A stretch of DNA of 64,000 bases from Diploptera punctata (GCA_030220185.1 JASPKZ010007797.1:3899001-3963000), one strand, 5' to 3'; positions 40,778 to 51,370 are shown, counted from the stretch's first letter. The notes: generated by a model from the sequence alone, not told the origin. Made by a program: numbers and translations.

Positions 40778-41727
40778 AGCTAATACCTGGCGTGCACTGC
40801 TATGCCTACATAAATGAAAATGAATGTGCTTTTATGTTTAGTTGAATAAGTAAAAGGAGAAAAATAATTATCAATTTATATTTTTTAGATACCCCGTGCT
40901 GATTACCCGGTGTTGCTTGGGAATCTACTTATCCCGATCTTCTTGACATAAATGAGCTGAAATACAAAAATTAATGTGTTTTATGTTTAGTTAAATAAGT
41001 AAGGTGAAAAATGTATATCGTAATTGTTTTTAGATACTCTGTGCTGTTTACCCAGCGTTGTCTGGGAATCTACTCATCCCAATTATCTTGGCATAAATGA
41101 GCTGAAAGATAAAAATTAATGTACTTCTTATGAGTTGAATAAGTAAAATGAAAAATAATTATTAATGTATATCATAATTATTTTAAGATTCCGTGTGCTG
41201 ATTACCTGGTGTTGCATGGTAATCTGCTTATCTCGATCTTCTTGGCATAAATGAGCTAAAAGATAAAATTCGTTATTGTGAGTTATTCATAAAAGAATAC
41301 CCGCTATGTGCTACTATGCTTGCACAGGAAACTACGTACTTGTCTCAATCTTCTTGGCATCAATGAAAGACAAAAATGATTATTGTGAGTTATCCATAAG
41401 AGATAAACAAATGCTGTCACAGACTTTTTTGTAGAGCTTTTTGAGATATTCAATTCTGTGTACATTAATTTTGTGTATTTGTTATGGTTCAGGCAGCATA
41501 AGCTATTTAAGTGTCCAAAGAGCTACTTTTTTCACGTTTTACACTTGCGATTTTTAAGACTGTAGGAGTTGAGTATCACAACTCTCTTATAGCCTATGTT
41601 CATCCTGGGAATCTCCTGAACATTTTGCAAAAAAGTCCCATCAGAATCGGATCAATGGTATAGCCACGCATAAAGTATGAACAAACAAATAAACAAACAA
41701 ACATTCATTTTTATATATTAAATATAT
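40778..41727 (+). repeat. Interspersed repeat R9, long copy with internal tandem units
   Basis: Starts CTAATACCTGGCGTGCACTG and ends (ACAA)n CATTCATTTTTATATATTA. Inside, a ~150-bp unit (GTGCTGATTACCCGGTGTTG ... CTTGGCATAAATGAGCTG) occurs about three times between ~40892 and ~41330 with 10-20% divergence. The copy at 8995-9486 has a single unit. The next unit head CCAGCATGCACTG follows at 41732. Confidence 0.65.
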
Positions 41728-41729
41728 AT

Positions 41730-42150
41730 CCCAGCATGCACTGCTGAATCAGAAGGACAAAAGGTCAGTGACATTTGTTGTGTTTTATTTGACATTTGGT
41801 TTTATTTTCATTTAAAATATGTAAAATAAAATAATTCAGTGTGTTTTAAAAATGATGATACAAAATGAAAAGTAAACATAGGCTGGAAATTACTCATATA
41901 AAATATCCATATTTTTGCTGGTTGGGTCTCGCTCAATAAAAGAAAATCAATGGCATAACTCTTGGCCTGGCAGTCAGATGCTGGGCTTACATCCACATTT
42001 GTAGAGGTGTAGACATCTAGACAGTGTAGAAGTGATATGTGATTACAGGTGGTTTTCTCAACCTGGAGCTGGTATCAAAATTTTCATGGTGCTGGATGGA
42101 TTCCGGTTCCATATTGACTCAAATTCCATGAGAAAATTACTTCTTCCATG
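41730..42150. other. No gene recognised
   Basis: Intergenic sequence. The end (42150-42240) shares ATGTCTTACACCACTTCGTT and GACATGGGGTGAGGTCACTA with 49405-49470. Confidence 0.4.
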
Positions 42151-42249
42151 GAGACTTGAATCATGTCTTACACCACTTCGTTATGACATGGGGTGAGGTC
42201 ACTAATTCCAATAAACAAGTGATATTTAACTTTCACAAGGAAAAGGTTT

Positions 42250-42776
42250 AATTTAAGAATTAAATTAATATATTTGATACCTCACCTCATATCCTTTATT
42301 CTTCTAGACTGCAGTTTTGGAACTATATCTCCATCATCAGTAGCCTCTCGTCGACCAGTGTTATGTCGTTTCTTGGCAGTTTTCTTCTTCCTTCTATTGG
42401 TAAACCGATGATCCTCTGGATCAAATCAAAATTTGTGGGCATTTCAAAATTCATGAGTATATCTTTCTTGTTTTTTTGGATGTGGATTTTTTTCCAAACC
42501 GTGAGTTATAGATAAACAGATAAACAGAAAGAACTCACGGTTTGGGAAAAATTCACATCCAAAAAAGAACAAGAAAGAAAAACTCATGAATTTTGAAATT
42601 CCCGCAAATTTTGATTTGATCCAGAGGTTCATCGGTCCATCAATAGAAGGAAGAAGAAAACCACCAAGAAACACCATAACATCAGTCTATGTGAGACAAC
42701 TGATGGAGATAAAGCTCCAAAACTGCAGTCTAGAAGAATAAAGGATATGAGGTGAGGTATTAATAATATCAATTTA
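42250..42776. mobile_element. Foldback element F11 with Penelope C-terminus in both arms
   Basis: Two ~240-nt arms meet near 42513 (GTTATAGATAAACAGATAAAC). Each arm encodes KKELTVWEKF..SKKNKKEK, LMNFEIPANFDLIQRFIGPS and IEGRR in opposite orientation and ends in GGATATGAGGTGAGGTATT. The outermost AAGAATTAAATTAATAT and ATCAATTTAATTCTT also pair. The left arm carries the better hammerhead-like motif; the right one has lost ~3 bases of the core. Confidence 0.85.
42303..42350 (-). ncRNA. Hammerhead-ribozyme-like motif in F11 left arm
   Basis: Minus strand: GAGAGGCTA, CTGATGA core, T, stem GGAG-ATATA-GTTCC, AAAAC, TGCA, GTC, TAGAAG. CTA/TAG can form helix I and GTC is the classical cleavage triplet. 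The G of GAAA is replaced by A, which would weaken or abolish activity. The parental form seems to be CTGATGATGGAG...CTCCGAAACTGCAGTCTAG, as judged from the other copies. Confidence 0.55.
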
Positions 42777-42784
42777 ATTCTTGA

Positions 42785-43530
42785 ACAAGTAATAAATTAA
42801 GATTGAATTAAAATACTTCATACCTCACCTCATAGCTTGTCTTCTAATTATACTGCAGTTTCAAAACCTTGGCAGCTTAATTTTCGGTAATATCTTGTTG
42901 ACTGATGTTATGTCGATCAGAAGAACTTTTTCTTTTCAGAAGAAAAAATTCAAGAAATTCACTTACCATCCATTGAAACACCACAAGTTTAAAAAAAAAA
43001 ATCAAAAAGTTGAATATAAGATTGGCACCGAAGAATGAATACAGTCTAAATAGGATAACTGAAACCAATAAAAATGAAAAAAATTAAGAATAAAACAAAT
43101 CAGGAATTTATCAGATCAATGCAGGGATTGTGACAAAATTTACATAGGAAAAACAAAAATAAATTTGAAAACAAGGGTGAAAGAAACATCTTAGAAATGT
43201 AAAAAATGGTGAAGTAGAAAAGTCAGCAGTAGCTGCTCATGCTTGATCTGTAAAACATCCAATTGAATTAAAAGCCAGTTTAATTAAACAAATAGAAAAA
43301 CAAAAAGAACTCACGGTTTGGGAAAAAATATCCACATTAAAAAAAAACAAGAAAGAAAAACTTACGAACTTCAAAATTCCACAGATTCTTATTGGAAGCG
43401 GAGGTTTATTGGTCCACCAACAGAGGGAAGAAGAAGTAGTTCTTCTGATCGACATAACATCAGTCGACGAGAAATTACTGAAGATGACACTGCGGTCTAA
43501 CTAGAAGACAGAATATATGTGAGGTATGAA
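42785..43530 (+). mobile_element. Penelope-like element 3' part with inverted left arm
   Basis: The plus strand reads NKSGIYQIN.GIVTKF (GIY-YIG start), HLRNVKNGEVEKSAVAAHA, ELKASLIKQIEKQKELTVWE, KISTLKKNKKEKLTNFKIPQ and GPPTEGRRSSSSDRHNISRR. The left 42785-42990 is the inverted end (CCTCACCTCATAGCTTGTCT). Frameshifts in the GIY-YIG part. The end TACTGAAGATGAC...GCGGTCTAACTAGAAG is a decayed hammerhead-like order. Confidence 0.75.
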
Positions 43531-43684
43531 GCATTTTAATTTAATCTTAAGTGATAATTTAATTTAATTTAATTTATGAATCATGATACAAGTACAATAT
43601 TCAAGTGAAAACTAAAACAACCACAAAAACTATAATAAACATTGTTCCTCGTGGAATCCAGGACTTTACAAGTGTCTGGTAATT

Positions 43685-44010
43685 AGGTCATTTATACATT
43701 ATTATGAGTCAGTTATTTTGACTCACCTTACATTTTTTTTATATTCTGCAGACCATAATTTTGCTGCATCTATGCGACATTGTCAATACATACATGTCCA
43801 TTTATGCATATGCAGTATTTCAACATCCTCTTTTGTTTTATTGACAGCCTCTCTGTATAGAAAACTTTGTCAAACATTAGAAAACATACACCTTTCAGAA
43901 GATAGTCTGATGATGTAAGATTGTCTTCTAAAAGGCCTATATTTTTAACATTTAACAAAGTTTTCTAAATAGAAGTTTGTTTTAGTTGAGGACAACGGAT
44001 ACATCAGGTA
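43685..44010 (-). repeat. Penelope-type terminal and hairpin blocks
   Basis: TTTTGACTCACCTTACATTT (inverted end) at 43718, then GTCTGATGATGTAAGATTGT, CTTCTAAAAGGCC and GTTGAGGACAACGGATACAT at 43900-44000. The latter matches the outer sequence of F4/F6 (GTTGAGGACGACGGATTTTA). Confidence 0.5.
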
Positions 44011-44019
44011 TAAATTTTA

Positions 44020-44510
44020 ATAACTATAATCATCATCATCAACATCAAGGCTTAAGCCCTCTGGTCCGTTCCGACTTCAAGTGATTTGGACTCTCCATCT
44101 AGCAAATGGTCTTCCTTGACTTCTATATCCTGTTCGTCTGAAGTTTAAAATAATTTTAGGTCTATCATCTGGCATTCTTGTAGATGTTCGTACCAATTTT
44201 GTCTTTGTTTGATAATTTTAACTGTCAATTTCAAAATATTTAATTGATCTCTTTTCTGGTCCATAAGCGTGTAGCCTGCTATTGGCCTTAAAAATCTCAT
44301 TTCCGCTGCCTCTATGTTTCTCCTATCTTTACGAGTCAAAGTCCAATTTTCACTGCCATTCATAATAATAGGAATGGCCATGGCTTTATAAAATTTTAGT
44401 TGAGTATCATGAGTTGTTTTATTCTTTAGAGTTCTTCTTATTGTTCCTCACATTCTTTGAAATTTCTGTATTTTTATATTTATATCTTCATTTGGCAGTA
44501 TGATATATCA
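44020..44510 (-). mobile_element. LINE 3' fragment
   Basis: Minus strand: MAIPIIMNGSENWTLTRKDR, EAAEMRFLRPIAGYTLMDQK and QNWYEHLQECQ. The family resembles the 3.4-kb copy. The 3' end at ~44030 carries an ATC-rich tail. Confidence 0.75.
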
Positions 44511-44841
44511 AAACCCAGATAATAATAATAATAATTATAAAATTTTAATTAATAATGCTAGCATTGGTTTACCATAAATTTTAAAAGTAAAGAATCCCAG
44601 TACTGTTTTGAGCCAAGAGACAAAAAATCAGCTGTGAGTTTAACTGTAAGTAACAGAAATTGATTCTGCAATTTCTTAGAAAAGCAGCAAAACTTAATTG
44701 TTACACTTGGACAGCTTTTGCTTTAGGTACATATAATAACAATAGAAGAAAAAAAATGTGCTGCTGATGAGCTGCCATGCTACTAAATGTGTCAGGACCT
44801 TGTAGCTGATTTTTAGTACCCGTACATAAGATCCTTAGCTT
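44510..44841. other. No gene recognised
   Basis: AT-rich intergenic DNA. Confidence 0.4.
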
Positions 44842-45428
44842 GACTATTTAACTCATGTCGCAAATGATAATCAATGACCAATCACGTTTCAATGAATTCT
44901 GTTTTACAACAATGACAGTCATTTTCACCTTGCTCTTTATCAATTTCTCTTTATCAGCTCCTGCTTTTGTGATAAAGAAATCTTGTCCTTTTTTAATATT
45001 CTGAACAAGTTAGACCATTATTTTTCTCCAAAAAATACATTGAATATAGCAAATAATGAATAGATTCAGTGATTTTACTGAGTTGTTTATTCAAAATATA
45101 AATGATTAACCTATAATGTTGATTATAATAGTTTGATGTGTTTCATTATTTCTCCACTAGAGTGCATTCTTACAATATTGCGATCCTATTTGGCAATAAA
45201 TAATATGATCGAGTTGCAGTGAATATACATAACCTCACATTTCTAATTTGTTTTCAAACATCGCCGTTTACATTAACTATATAAATATTTTAAAACACTG
45301 GTAACTATATTTAAATAATTAATTTTTAGTAAAGAGCTTAATTTTATTTGTTAAATAGTCCTAACAAATGCCACTCTTGATTTCCAAATTCTCTAGATAA
45401 ATTGGAAATCACTCGTGGCATTACTTAT
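44842..45428 (+). mobile_element. Helentron-like element H, copy 4
   Basis: GACTATTTAACTCATGTCGC to the terminal stem-loop ATGCCACTCTTGATTTCC / GGAAATCACTCGTGGCAT and TACTTAT. 587 bp, close in length to copies 2 and 3. GTTAAATAGTCCTAAC lies ~75 bp before the end. Foldback F13 begins 4 bp later. Confidence 0.72.
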
Positions 45429-45432
45429 GATA

Positions 45433-45619
45433 AATAAGTTTGTTCTATATTCATCTTACCCCATAAATTGCTATTTTTTATAAGAAGCATTTCAAAGCTT
45501 CTGTGTTTCATTGTCAGTTAAGTCTGTACCAACTTACGATGAAGAACAGAAGCTTTGAAATATGTCTTACAAAATAACAAAATTTATGGGGGTAAGATGA
45601 ATACAGAACAAACTTATTT
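45433..45619. mobile_element. Foldback element F13
   Basis: AATAAGTTTGTTCTATATTC and its complement bound the unit. TTTCAAAGCTTCTG/CAGAAGCTTTGAAA pair inside. The loop is ~40 nt. Confidence 0.8.
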
Positions 45620-45674
45620 CAATGAATGAATGAGTCAATTCTTATCTTACCTCATATTTAATGTTTTTTTAAAC

Positions 45675-45718
45675 ATAGGAACTGCAGTTTTCAAGAGGAG
45701 TCCCTCTCATCATCAGCT
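45675..45718 (-). ncRNA. Hammerhead-ribozyme-like motif in F14 left arm
   Basis: Minus strand: TTCAG, CTGATGA core, T, stem GAGAGG-GACT-CCTCTT, GAAAACTGCAG, TTCC. CUGANGA and GAAA are both intact, and the presumed cleavage triplet would be GTT. A near-identical order is at 50190-50235 (CTGAAGATAAGAGGGACTCC, TCTTGAAAACTGCAG). Confidence 0.5.
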
Positions 45719-45728
45719 GAAGTTCTTT

Positions 45729-45941
45729 AATATATGTAGGAAATAACACTATGAGGTTTTTTTAATTATATTTGAGTTGGATATTTTGACTCACCTCATA
45801 TTTTTTAAATTTTATGAAGAGCTCGGTTCTGTTGCTTCTGTGCAAAGCATCGTCAATGTCGCACAGAAGCGATGAAACTTAGGTCTGCATAAAAATCAAG
45901 AAATATAAGGTGAGTCAAAATATCCAACTCAAGTATAATTA
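45729..45941. mobile_element. Hairpin F15 nested in the arm of F14
   Basis: TTATATTTGAGTTGGATATT and AATATCCAACTCAAGTATAA bound the palindrome; CTTCTGTGCA/TCGCACAGAAG pair near the centre. Comparing the two arms of F14 (right arm GATTCAAACAAAATTCCAGT) shows the left arm is cut between AGTTC and ACTGG, which dates F15 after F14. Confidence 0.7.
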
Positions 45942-46424
45942 CTGGATTTTCGTTTAAATCTTTATCTATAACATTGCCATCTGGTGCTGATTTCATCAAC
46001 TTTGAGATCAAGTCCTATTGATTGGGAGTTTCAAAATTCATGGACTAAATTTGTTCTTCTGAATAAATGTCTTCTCCCAAACTGTCAATTCTAAAGGTTT
46101 TTCCAAATGTTTTAAAAGTTTAGCCTATTTTTTAATGTTATGATTTGGAATTGACAGTTTGGGAGAAGGTATATATTCAGAAGAACAAATTTAGATCCAT
46201 GAATTTTGAAATTCCCGATGAACAAGAGTTGATCTCAATGTTCGTCAAATGAACGCCAGATGACAACATTATAGATGAAGATTCAAACAAAATTCCAGTA
46301 GTCATAATATCGGCTGAGGATGAGAGTGATCTCCTATTGAAAACTGCAGTTGCTATGTTTAAAAAAAAACATGAAATATGAGGTAAGATAAGAATTGACT
46401 CATTCATTCATATTTAACTGTGAA

Positions 46425-46703
46425 CAAACTTATTTATTAAGAGAACCTCATAATGTTATTTCATAATATATTTTCACAATCCTTAGCCTGCTTGATAACT
46501 ACTTTATCAACAAACTTTGAAGATAGGTTTCAATGCAAAAATGTTTATACTTCTATTGTGAGACTTGAGCGAGCCACAACTGACATTATCCCACAACCTG
46601 TTCATTTCCACACCCATGTTTACTTCTATTCATTTCTACTTCTCATCCTTACATTTATTACCATCACTTTTGAAACACTCTGTATACACTGTGAAATCTT
46701 ACT
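46425..46703 (-). other. Gene 2 3' UTR region
   Basis: Downstream of the stop on the minus strand. AATAAA (complement of 46654-46659) lies ~45 nt after the stop and another (46433-46438) just before the foldback F14. Which is used cannot be told from sequence. Confidence 0.4.
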
Positions 46704-46773
46704 TCAGTCTTCAGGAACAGGATGCTGGGACACTGCGATATAGTTACCATTTTCTCTGTCTTCAGCGCATTTC
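46704..46773 (-). CDS. Gene 2 last exon (C-terminal tail)
   Basis: The acceptor TTAATTTCAG ends at 46774 (minus strand). With the AC of the previous exon it reads TKCAEDRENGNYIAVSQHPV, PED, then TGA at 46706-46704. The junction phase and short polar tail match gene 1. A possible NYIAV-type tail may serve trafficking, which is speculation. Confidence 0.88.
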
Positions 46774-46959
46774 CTGAAATTAAAAACAAATAAACTTTGA
46801 ATTATTTTGCTAAATTTTCTTCATTTTTTTTTGTTATATAAAACTTTCCTCATTAGAGGACAAATTGATACAGACAATTAATTTTTTTAATTAATGAAAT
46901 AATTTTGTAAATACATTAAAAAATTTCAAATTGTAATTGAAGTATATTCTATAAAGTAG

Positions 46960-47300
46960 ACATTTTGTAAAGATGGTTTCTTAAAATTGAAATTGATCCT
47001 CTAATGGCAGCGATGGCAATTTTAGAAGGATACACTCTGTCCAAATTTATGAAATTCCAAAATTTAGCTAAGAATCTTGGTATAGTACCTCTTGCCATGA
47101 TCATCAATCCTGTGACAGTTATACTATCTAATTGGTATTTATCAACTGTTGTTTCATATATGGCTTTCTTTTCAGAGTCAACTTCCTCAGGTTGGCCACT
47201 ATTAGTCTCAAAACGAATTATGGGATCTAATATCATACCAATTTTAGAAGATGGTCTAAATGCAATAATATCTATTCGTCTAATTAGTATTTCATTTTAG
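46960..47300 (-). mobile_element. LINE RT C-terminal relic
   Basis: Minus strand: KKAIYETTVDKYQLDSITVT, GLMIMARGTIPRFLAKFWNF and KIAIAAIRGSISILRNHLY. GARGTIP...ALRGSxxILRNHLY is a recurrent C-terminal block of some LINE-encoded proteins. It lies in the last intron of gene 2. Confidence 0.6.
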
Positions 47301-47309
47301 GAAGTTATA

Positions 47310-47365
47310 TTTACAAATCAACATTAATATTGAGGTAAGATGTCCAGACTAAAAATAATATAATC
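47310..47365 (+). repeat. Half of foldback F3 family
   Basis: ACATTAATATTGAGGTAAGA and TGTCCAGACTAAAAATAATA are identical to the right arm at 19500-19542. Confidence 0.65.
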
Positions 47366-47543
47366 TATTCGTCTATTACTCCCATTAGTGGCCACACCAT
47401 GAACTTCCTCATAAACTAAACAGTTTACTGATACATTATATTAATTTTTTTAATCTGTTTAAATAAAAAATGTTCAGTAAAAGAACAAAACATTAGATTA
47501 TTTAAGACTTTCAGAACATTACATATAAATAAAAATAACTTAC

Positions 47544-47680
47544 GTTCCAAATTTTTCTCCATCTTCCAGAGTGTCAGGAAGTCTACAATTTTTAGTTTCT
47601 GGTAACAATGCAATAAGCAAAGCTCCAAGGAATGAAGCACAACCAAACACAACAGGAGGCCACATGTGTCCGTGAGCATC
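47544..47680 (-). CDS. Gene 2 exon with TM12 and LLPET
   Basis: The acceptor TCTGTTTCAG ends at 47681 and the donor GTAAGT begins at 47543 (minus strand). 137 nt. Product DAHGHMWPPVVFGCASFLGA, LLIALLPETKNCRLPD, TLEDGEKFGT. It aligns residue for residue with exon e of gene 1 from the PPxxFG block onward. Confidence 0.95.
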
Positions 47681-47959
47681 CTGAAACAGACAATATACAA
47701 GACATTTCAAGTATCTGATCATGTAGCTCACTGTTATTTCCCCATTCAGCTGTATTTTCATCTCTCTTTGCTCCAAAAATGTTCCTAAGCACTTTATATC
47801 TCAAATACTCATAATCTTTTCTGTTTCCTTAAAGTATGAGAACCTTTTTTTATTAATTTAATGGAAAGACATACCATGAGGCAAATTATTAATATTACAT
47901 AACTGAATTGTACATTTTTACATTTCACGTCATAAAAATATGTATTTCTCATCAGCTAA

Positions 47960-48245
47960 ACTCTGATTGTTGAAATTGAGTCATTGACACCTGCCACCTG
48001 GTGTGGCTTGAATGAACTTTAAGATCAAATCTTGCTCGACAGAAACTTGAAAATTCATAGATCTGTATTTGTTCTTCTAAATGTATTTATTTTCCCAAAC
48101 TGTTAGTTCCATAAGATTCTCTAAATCTTTTAATACTCTTCCTATTATGTGTGATTATCTATCAAACTGCAACAGCTTATTTTTCAATTTCATCATTTTT
48201 AATATTTCTAAATTATTATTTCGTTTGAATATCTAAATTTAAGAT
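47960..48245 (-). mobile_element. Penelope-like 3' fragment
   Basis: Minus strand: LMELTVWENKYI, KYRSMNFQVSVEQDLILKFI and a preceding decayed EILKMMKLKNK..L block, the C-tail of the Penelope-like protein. Confidence 0.55.
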
Positions 48246-48870
48246 AAATTAAAATGTTTCACACCTCTCCTCATAACCAGTCATCTAAGTATATCACAAG
48301 TTCAAAACCTTGGCAGCTTATTGTGACGGAACCCAAAACTTAAACATATTGCATTATTGCATAAATGAAAGAACTGGTTCTGCTAAACTATGTAAAGCAT
48401 TATTATTTTCCTGCCATCCATAGCAGCTAAAAATCATAACCCAATCAGATGAACTACTTCTTCTTCCCTCTGTTGGTGGATCAATAAACCTCCGGATCAA
48501 GTCAAAATCCATGGCAATTTCAATGTATGTAAGTTTTTCTTTCTTGTTTTTCTAAATGTGGATTTTTCCCAAACCATGAGTTCTTTTTGTTTTTCTATTT
48601 GTTTAACTAGACTATCTAAGATTCAATTAGATGTTTTTTGGACCAAGCATGAGCAGCTACTGCTGACTTTTCCACTTCATCATTTTTGACATTTCTAAGA
48701 TGTTCTTTGATCCTTGTTTTCAAATTTATTTTTGTTTTTCCTATGTAAATTTTGTCACAATCCCTGCATTTCATCCGATAAATACCTGATTTGTTTTCTT
48801 CAATTTTTTTCATTTTTATTGGTTTTAATTATCCTATCTAGGCTGTATTCTTTCTTTGGTGCCAATCTAA
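48246..48870 (-). mobile_element. Penelope-like fragment with intact GIY-YIG half-domain
   Basis: The minus frame 48813-48616 reads KSGIYRMKCRDCDKIYIGKT, KINLKTRIKEHLRNVKNDEV and EKSAVAAHAWSKKH. This contains the GIY, YIG, catalytic R (TRIKEH) and a CRDC pair, the best-preserved endonuclease core in the window. Downstream are decayed KQIEKQKELMVWEKSTF.KT and REEEVV blocks and a terminal GTTATGAGGAGAGGTGTG. It lies within an intron of gene 2. Confidence 0.8.
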
Positions 48871-49174
48871 TATTAAACTTTTTTTAATTTTTTTTTAAAT
48901 TTGTGGTGTTTCAATGGATGGTATGTTTTCCTATGTTATATTGGACTCTTTACAAATTTATTTTTATTTTTGAAGAGAAAAATGTACACCTAGACTGGAG
49001 TTTTATATTAGTTAACAATGGGGTGATTGCCTTTGAAACTAGTCAGGTGAGAAATACATGTTTCTATGAAGTGAGTTATAAAAAGATTTGATTCAATTTT
49101 GTTATATTAAGAGAGCATGTTTTGTAACAAATGCTGCTCCCGGCACAAAATAATACAAGTTGCTGTGAACTCAC

Positions 49175-49365
49175 CAGGGACTTGACGAATGGTGCAACAA
49201 CAGACCCCAGTCTGCTGAACATAGAGGCAGAACCAAGACCCACATTCCGCACAACGGTTGGGAACAGCTCACCGGAGAAAACATAAAGAGCTGGGAATGT
49301 GATGGACATTCCAGTGATGGCAAGACCTGACACAAGGACCCGCGGCCAGTCACCTGGATACATCC
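49175..49365 (-). CDS. Gene 2 exon with TM10-TM11 (GELFPTVVRN)
   Basis: The acceptor TTATGTTTCAG ends at 49366 and the donor GTGAGT begins at 49174. 191 nt, as in gene 1. Product GMYPGDWPRVLVSGLAITGM, SITFPALYVFSGELFPTV, VRNVGLGSASMFSRLG and SVVAPFVKSL. Confidence 0.95.
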
Positions 49366-49494
49366 CTGAAACATAAACAAAACTAGTGAACCAGTGCTTG
49401 CATCATGTCTTACACCACTTCGTTACGACATGGGGTGAGGTCACTAATTCCAACAAACAAGTGATAACTTAATTTAGAAAAAATAATTTTAAAA

Positions 49495-50285
49495 ATCAGC
49501 TATTGCAGCACATAGTTTGATGGAGAGTCATAAAATTGAAAAAGAGGCCAAACTTCTAAAACATTTGGTAAAATCTTTGGAATTGACAGTTTGGGAAAAT
49601 ATATATCAGGGGTCCTCATCTAGGGGATATGTGGATGGCGACCACAAGGTGCCCAAGCTGAGCAAAACATTTCTTCCACTTACTTGTGTTTTGCACTCTT
49701 TTAACTTTACTATCTAACCTCTCTTGGTTAACTCTTGTTTTTTTCGACCCCGACGCTATTAGGGCATCCGAGGGCTAGGGAGTCTTTCCTTTCTTCCATT
49801 TCTTCCTTCCTTTATTTTCTTTTCTTCTCCAGAAAAGCCTGACCAGAGGCTATAAGATGGCAGCCCCATCACTGGTCTTGCCTTCCTTTGGCCGGCAACC
49901 AATTGAAGGGACTATTATTATGCTTTCAAGTCTTATACGAGAATTTCCCGCAAACGCTGGAGGGAAAATTTTCTATAGGATCGTAAAAGGCCTTGGCCTA
50001 ATACTTGGAAGGAAGAAGAAGAAGAAGATATATATATATATATATATATTCAGAAGAATAAATTAGATCCATGAATTTTGAAATTCTCGACGAACAGGAC
50101 TTGATCTCAAAGTTCATCAAATCAGCACCAGATAGCAACATTATAGATGAAGATTCCAACAAAAATCCGGTAGTCATAATGTCGGCTGAAGATAAGAGGG
50201 ACTCCTCTTGAAAACTGCAGTTCCTGTCTTTAAGAAAAAACAAAATGTGAAGTAAGATAAAAATTCGACTCTTTCATTCATTGAG
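49495..50285 (+). mobile_element. Penelope-like 3' part, split by a twin-primed LINE
   Basis: Left part: ESHKIEKEAKLLKHLVKSLE, LTVWENIY up to ~49606. Right part from ~50050: EE.IRSMNFEILDEQDLISKF, IKSAPDSNIIDEDSNKNPVV, and the hammerhead-like CTGAAGATAAGAGG..TGAAAACTGCAG. The ATATAT stretches at both edges may be the duplicated target. Confidence 0.7.
49607..50028 (+). mobile_element. LINE family A copy with 5' inversion (twin-primed)
   Basis: 49716-49937 is the reverse complement of the family A 5' segment (13586-13805: e.g. AAGACTTGAAAGCATAATAA). It is joined directly to the forward 3' end (AACGCTGGAGGGAAAATTTT, GGCCTTGGCCTAATACTTGG, (GAA)n) from ~49940. 5'-inverted, 3'-forward is the known product of twin priming in LINE integration. 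Confidence 0.7.
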
Positions 50286-50549
50286 AAAACTGGAAACTTG
50301 GAAGCTCTTTAATGGGAAGTTAGGGGAAAAAATGACTTGGGTTAACAATTCTGGGAGCCACTAGCAAACAACAATATGGTTTGATTTTTGGTACTTTGGT
50401 TGGAGACAATTACTTGGATTGCTGACTTTGAATCTACTGGGATGAACATGTTAAACCATCACTTTTATTTCTCCATCAAATGTTGTTTTGTTAGCTCCTA
50501 CTGGTTCAAGAGTACTGAATAAATGCCTGATCCTATGTTGTTATTTGTA

Positions 50550-50630
50550 GGTCCACAGTGCTAGTTCAGGTGGTAACATGCCTACTTCATGACTAGCAGG
50601 CCTGAGTTCAATACCCAGGTGGGTTGAAAA
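50550..50630 (+). repeat. tRNA-like SINE head
   Basis: TAGTTCAGGTGGTAACATGC (A-box-like) and CCTGAGTTCAATACCCAGG (B-box-like T arm). No cloverleaf with a proper anticodon arm. Confidence 0.45.
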
Positions 50631-50705
50631 TTTAATTGTAAAATTAATTAAATTATATTAATTTAACATTAATATTTAAATGAAGCAACACTATGAGGTT
50701 TATTT

Positions 50706-50880
50706 TAATTAATAAATAGTTAGATTTTTATGAGTCACCTAATAATTGTAGATTTTTGAAGAGTATAGTTTGAATAACAGTTAGATGGAATTGATTATGG
50801 TACATAGTATATTGAAACTATAGTTTTGAAGAATCTACAATTATGAGGTGACTCATAAAAATCTAACTATTTATTAATTA
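50706..50880. mobile_element. Foldback element F16
   Basis: AATTAATAAATAGTTAGATT and AATCTAACTATTTATTAATT bound the unit; ATGAGTCACCT...AGGTGACTCAT and ATTGTAGATT/AATCTACAAT pair inside. Confidence 0.8.
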
Positions 50881-50884
50881 AATG

Positions 50885-51370
50885 AATTTAATTGCAAAAT
50901 TTTCAATCTCAGGGCCAGGAGAGTTGATGGTGTACAATTTTTGATATCTGGAATGTGCACCAGATTCCTGCTTTAAATTTGAAACCTGTACACCATATAT
51001 ATGTTGAGAAGGCATGTGGTACTGTTTATAGTGATTTGTCCATCGGATGGAGACATTAAGCCTGGTGGGCCCTTTGGTGCTTTGTGATAGAAATAGGCAA
51101 AATACTGGTAGTAGCTTTCACCTTCCCCCTTCTCTTCATCACCATGCCTCATACAACACACTTTACACTACATAAACATAAACATAAACATACACTCCTC
51201 TCGTACATAACACAAGAGTACATCATCTACATAAAGTAGTCTGCTGAAGTGGTGTATAAATTGAAAATAGGACACATTAACACCATCTATCCACCTAGTT
51301 CAAAACGCGAAACAGGTAAAGTGCAGTGGATGGCATTAGAACATACACATTGTTTAAGTAGCTCCACTAT
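50885..51370. other. No gene recognised
   Basis: Intron of gene 2 without visible features. Confidence 0.4.

Larger units (their letters stand above)
45619..46411. mobile_element. Foldback element F14 with Penelope C-terminal sequence
   Basis: The ends AATGAATGAATGAGTCAATT-C and GAATTGACTCATTCATTCAT pair. The plus-strand right arm encodes a decayed C-tail (ELTVWEK region, IYSEEQI.IHEF). The left arm carries the same in reverse, interrupted by nested hairpin F15. Hammerhead-like motifs are in both arms (left 45675-45718; right CTGAGGATGAGAG..TGAAAACTGCAG). Confidence 0.75.

Noticed and set aside
46453..46777. Plus-strand open frames of 96 and 70 codons
   Set aside because: They lie antisense to the last exon and 3' UTR of gene 2 and show no known motif.
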